Source of the DNA: Alphaproteobacteria bacterium
GTDB taxonomy: Bacteria > Pseudomonadota > Alphaproteobacteria > Sphingomonadales > Kordiimonadaceae
NCBI GenBank assembly: GCA_021774735.1
Contig: JAJFIS010000029.1
Location: forward strand, 62,001-126,000
Length of the DNA: 64,000 nt
Reading direction: 5' to 3'
The notes beneath the pieces are model-generated. The model searched no databases, was not told the DNA's origin, and worked only from the letters and a program-made list of their open reading frames with translations. This document shows, piece by piece, positions 62,279-64,000 of the stretch (positions are counted from its first letter, which is position 1; every line of letters starts with the position of its first letter). The translations under genes were made by a program, and so were the position numbers.

Positions 62279-63856
62279 ATGCCAAAAGTACTTATTTCCG
62301 ACAAAATGAGCCCGCTTGCTAAAAAAGTGTTCGAGCAACGGGGCATAACTGTAGATGTAATCACGGGCCTTGATAAAGAGGGCCTTATCAAAATCATCGG
62401 TAAATATGATGGTCTTGCGGTGCGCTCATCAACCAAAGTTACGCCCAATATTTTGAAAGCGGCGAAGAAGCTTAAAGTGATAGGGCGCGCCGGTATTGGG
62501 GTCGATAATATTGATCTTGAAGCGGCAACCGTCCACGGGGTTTGTGTTATGAACACGCCCTTCGGTAATAGCATAACGACAGCAGAACATGCGGTGGCAA
62601 TGTTGATGGGTTTGGCGCGTCAAATTCCACAAGCCAATGCATCGACGCATGCGGGCAAGTGGGAAAAGTCTAAATATATGGGGACCGAAATTACCGGTAA
62701 AACCTTGGGCGTTATCGGCTGCGGTAATATCGGTGCCATCGTCTGCGAGCGTGCAATTGGCCTCAAGATGAAAGTGATTGGCTTTGATCCCTTCCTAAGT
62801 CCTGAGCGGGCTGCGCAGCTTGGTGTTCAAAAAGTAGAACTTGACGACCTGCTAGAGCGCTCTGACTTTATTAGTTTGCACACGCCGCTCACCGACCAAA
62901 CGCGGGGCATTATTGATGTATCAGCTATTGAGAAAATGCGCGATGGTGTGCGCATCATCAATTGTGCCCGTGGTGGCCTTGTGGATGAAGAAGCCTTAAA
63001 AGCCGCGCTTGATAGTGGTAAGGTGGCAGGCGCCGCCATGGATGTATTTACCGAAGAACCTGCCAAAGAGAATATATTATTTGGTCATGATAATGTTATT
63101 TGTACGCCGCATTTGGGGGCTTCAACCAATGAAGCACAGGTCAATGTGGCGGTTCAAGTGGCCGAACAAATGGCGGACTTTTTATTAACCGGCGGCGTGT
63201 CAAACGCTATTAACATGCCTTCACTTACCGCCGAGGAAGCGCCAAAACTGCAGCCCTATATGAAGCTTGCCAAAGAGATAGGTGGTTTTGCGGGTCAATT
63301 GACCGAAAGCGGCATCAAGAAAATTATCATTGAATATGAAGGCCATGTGGCAAGCCTAAACACCAAACCTTTGACCGCTGTTGTGGTGGAAGGGTTGCTC
63401 GCGCCCTTGATGGCCAGTGTGAATATGGTTAATGCACCGGTGATTGCCAAAGAACGTAATATTGAAATTACCGAAGTCATCCATGACAGAGAAGGGGACT
63501 ATCACACCCTGATAAAGTTAACGTTGCAGACTGAAAAGCAAGACCGGTCAGTCTCGGGCACATTATTTGCCAACCGTGCGCCGCGAATTGTTGAAATTTC
63601 TGGCGTTAATTTGGAAGCTGAACTATCAGAGAATATGCTGTATGTGGTCAATGAAGACAAACCCGGATTTATTGGCGCGCTTGGTTCTCTACTTGGTTAT
63701 AATGGGGTGAATGTGGCAACCTTTGCCCTTGGCCGTAGAGAAGGCTTGAATGAGGCTGTGGCTTTGGTTGCCGTTGACCAGAAGGTGCCTCAAATTGTCC
63801 TTGATCAAGTAGCAGCATTAGCGCATGTGTTGCAGGCAAAACGCTTAAGCTTTTAG
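62279..63856 (+). CDS. serA: D-3-phosphoglycerate dehydrogenase
   Basis: The 525-residue protein is the long SerA form: NAD-binding domain (GRAGIGVDNID, GKTLGVIGCGNIG), catalytic RGGLVDEEAL, TEEPAKEN, and HLGASTNEAQVNVA, then the ASB domain and the C-terminal ACT domain (YVVNEDKPGFIGALGSLLG). It is the first enzyme of serine synthesis and likely feedback-controlled through ACT. It shares a unit with serC. Confidence 0.96.
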   Translation: MPKVLISDKMSPLAKKVFEQRGITVDVITGLDKEGLIKIIGKYDGLAVRSSTKVTPNILKAAKKLKVIGRAGIGVDNIDLEAATVHGVCVMNTPFGNSITTAEHAVAMLMGLARQIPQANASTHAGKWEKSKYMGTEITGKTLGVIGCGNIGAIVCERAIGLKMKVIGFDPFLSPERAAQLGVQKVELDDLLERSDFISLHTPLTDQTRGIIDVSAIEKMRDGVRIINCARGGLVDEEALKAALDSGKVAGAAMDVFTEEPAKENILFGHDNVICTPHLGASTNEAQVNVAVQVAEQMADFLLTGGVSNAINMPSLTAEEAPKLQPYMKLAKEIGGFAGQLTESGIKKIIIEYEGHVASLNTKPLTAVVVEGLLAPLMASVNMVNAPVIAKERNIEITEVIHDREGDYHTLIKLTLQTEKQDRSVSGTLFANRAPRIVEISGVNLEAELSENMLYVVNEDKPGFIGALGSLLGYNGVNVATFALGRREGLNEAVALVAVDQKVPQIVLDQVAALAHVLQAKRLSF

Positions 63857-63871
63857 GGATGGAATAAAGTT

Positions 63872-64000
63872 ATGACGACGGGTATGGATAAACAATCAGG
63901 TGCACCGCCGGGCGATAAGGCATTGCTGCCGAGTGGGCTTAGGGATCAGCTCGCACCCTTTGCTGAGTTTGAAGCTGAGACGGTTTCAAAGCTTATGGCG
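63872..64000 (+). CDS. hisZ: ATP phosphoribosyltransferase regulatory subunit (5' part, cut by window)
   Basis: ATG 63872 opens the frame 15 nt after serA and runs off the window. The 43 visible residues include KALLPSGLRDQLAPFAEFEAE, the N-terminus of HisZ-like class II synthetase paralogues. HisZ activates the short HisG in histidine synthesis. The end and length cannot be judged. Confidence 0.8.
   Translation, partial: MTTGMDKQSGAPPGDKALLPSGLRDQLAPFAEFEAETVSKLMA

Overview
The window looks like a chromosome segment of a marine-type alphaproteobacterium of moderate G+C. Evidence for this is the cpa-style Tad/Flp pilus locus, the HisN-type histidinol phosphatase, the serC-serA-hisZ order with a structured leader before serC, the glyQ-glyS-ppdK order, and the DUF1244 and PAS_5-like proteins. 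Kordiimonadales or a neighbouring order is my guess from gene content; no rRNA or marker comparison is possible here. I see no prophage, insertion sequence, CRISPR array or tRNA gene.

Layout. Positions 1-10100 hold the end of an outer-membrane receptor gene, an S9 peptidase, a POT peptide transporter, a hipBA toxin-antitoxin pair bracketed by a 62-bp imperfect direct repeat, a TPR membrane protein, a pair of exported amidohydrolases (the second lacks the metal ligands) and a GNAT acetyltransferase. Positions 10100-22500 are a nearly complete Tad pilus locus. The minus strand carries pilA-cpaA-cpaB-cpaC-cpaD-cpaE-cpaF-tadB-tadC and the plus strand carries a TadG-like and two TadE-like genes, divided by an 830-bp AT-rich control region. 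Positions 22500-29000 carry housekeeping genes (alpha/beta hydrolase, hisN, a DauA-like D-amino-acid dehydrogenase, typA) and a Crp-type regulator.

Positions 29000-36000 are the most accessory-looking part. They hold an unrecognised two-gene cassette divergent from the Crp-type regulator, an M13 peptidase, a probable trans-acting small RNA, an N-formylglutamate amidohydrolase-like gene, and small membrane-protein genes, one with a 45-residue acidic partner. Positions 36000-64000 are core metabolism: an MBL hydrolase coupled to an orphan modA, DUF1244, ispB, a methyltransferase, an S49 peptidase, chorismate mutase, a Map-like peptidase, glyQS, ppdK, ygfZ, pyrC, then pal-cpoB-tilS-ftsH-folP-glmM-thiD, and finally serC-serA-hisZ.

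How the genes work together. The Tad genes encode one machine: pilin, prepilin peptidase, secretin, ATPases, inner-membrane platform and minor pilins. pal and cpoB act in envelope constriction, ftsH in proteolysis, and folP, glmM and thiD in folate, amino-sugar and thiamine supply. serC and serA make serine, probably under control of the leader RNA. The best candidates for undescribed biology are the hipBA mini-island with three operators at an exact 49-bp period, the 29.3-31.0 kb two-gene cassette, the 35.2-35.9 kb membrane/acidic-peptide pair, the 33.4 kb small RNA and the serC leader. Several genes too short for ordinary ORF calling are described: pilA (57 aa), a 39-aa membrane peptide and the 45-aa acidic peptide.
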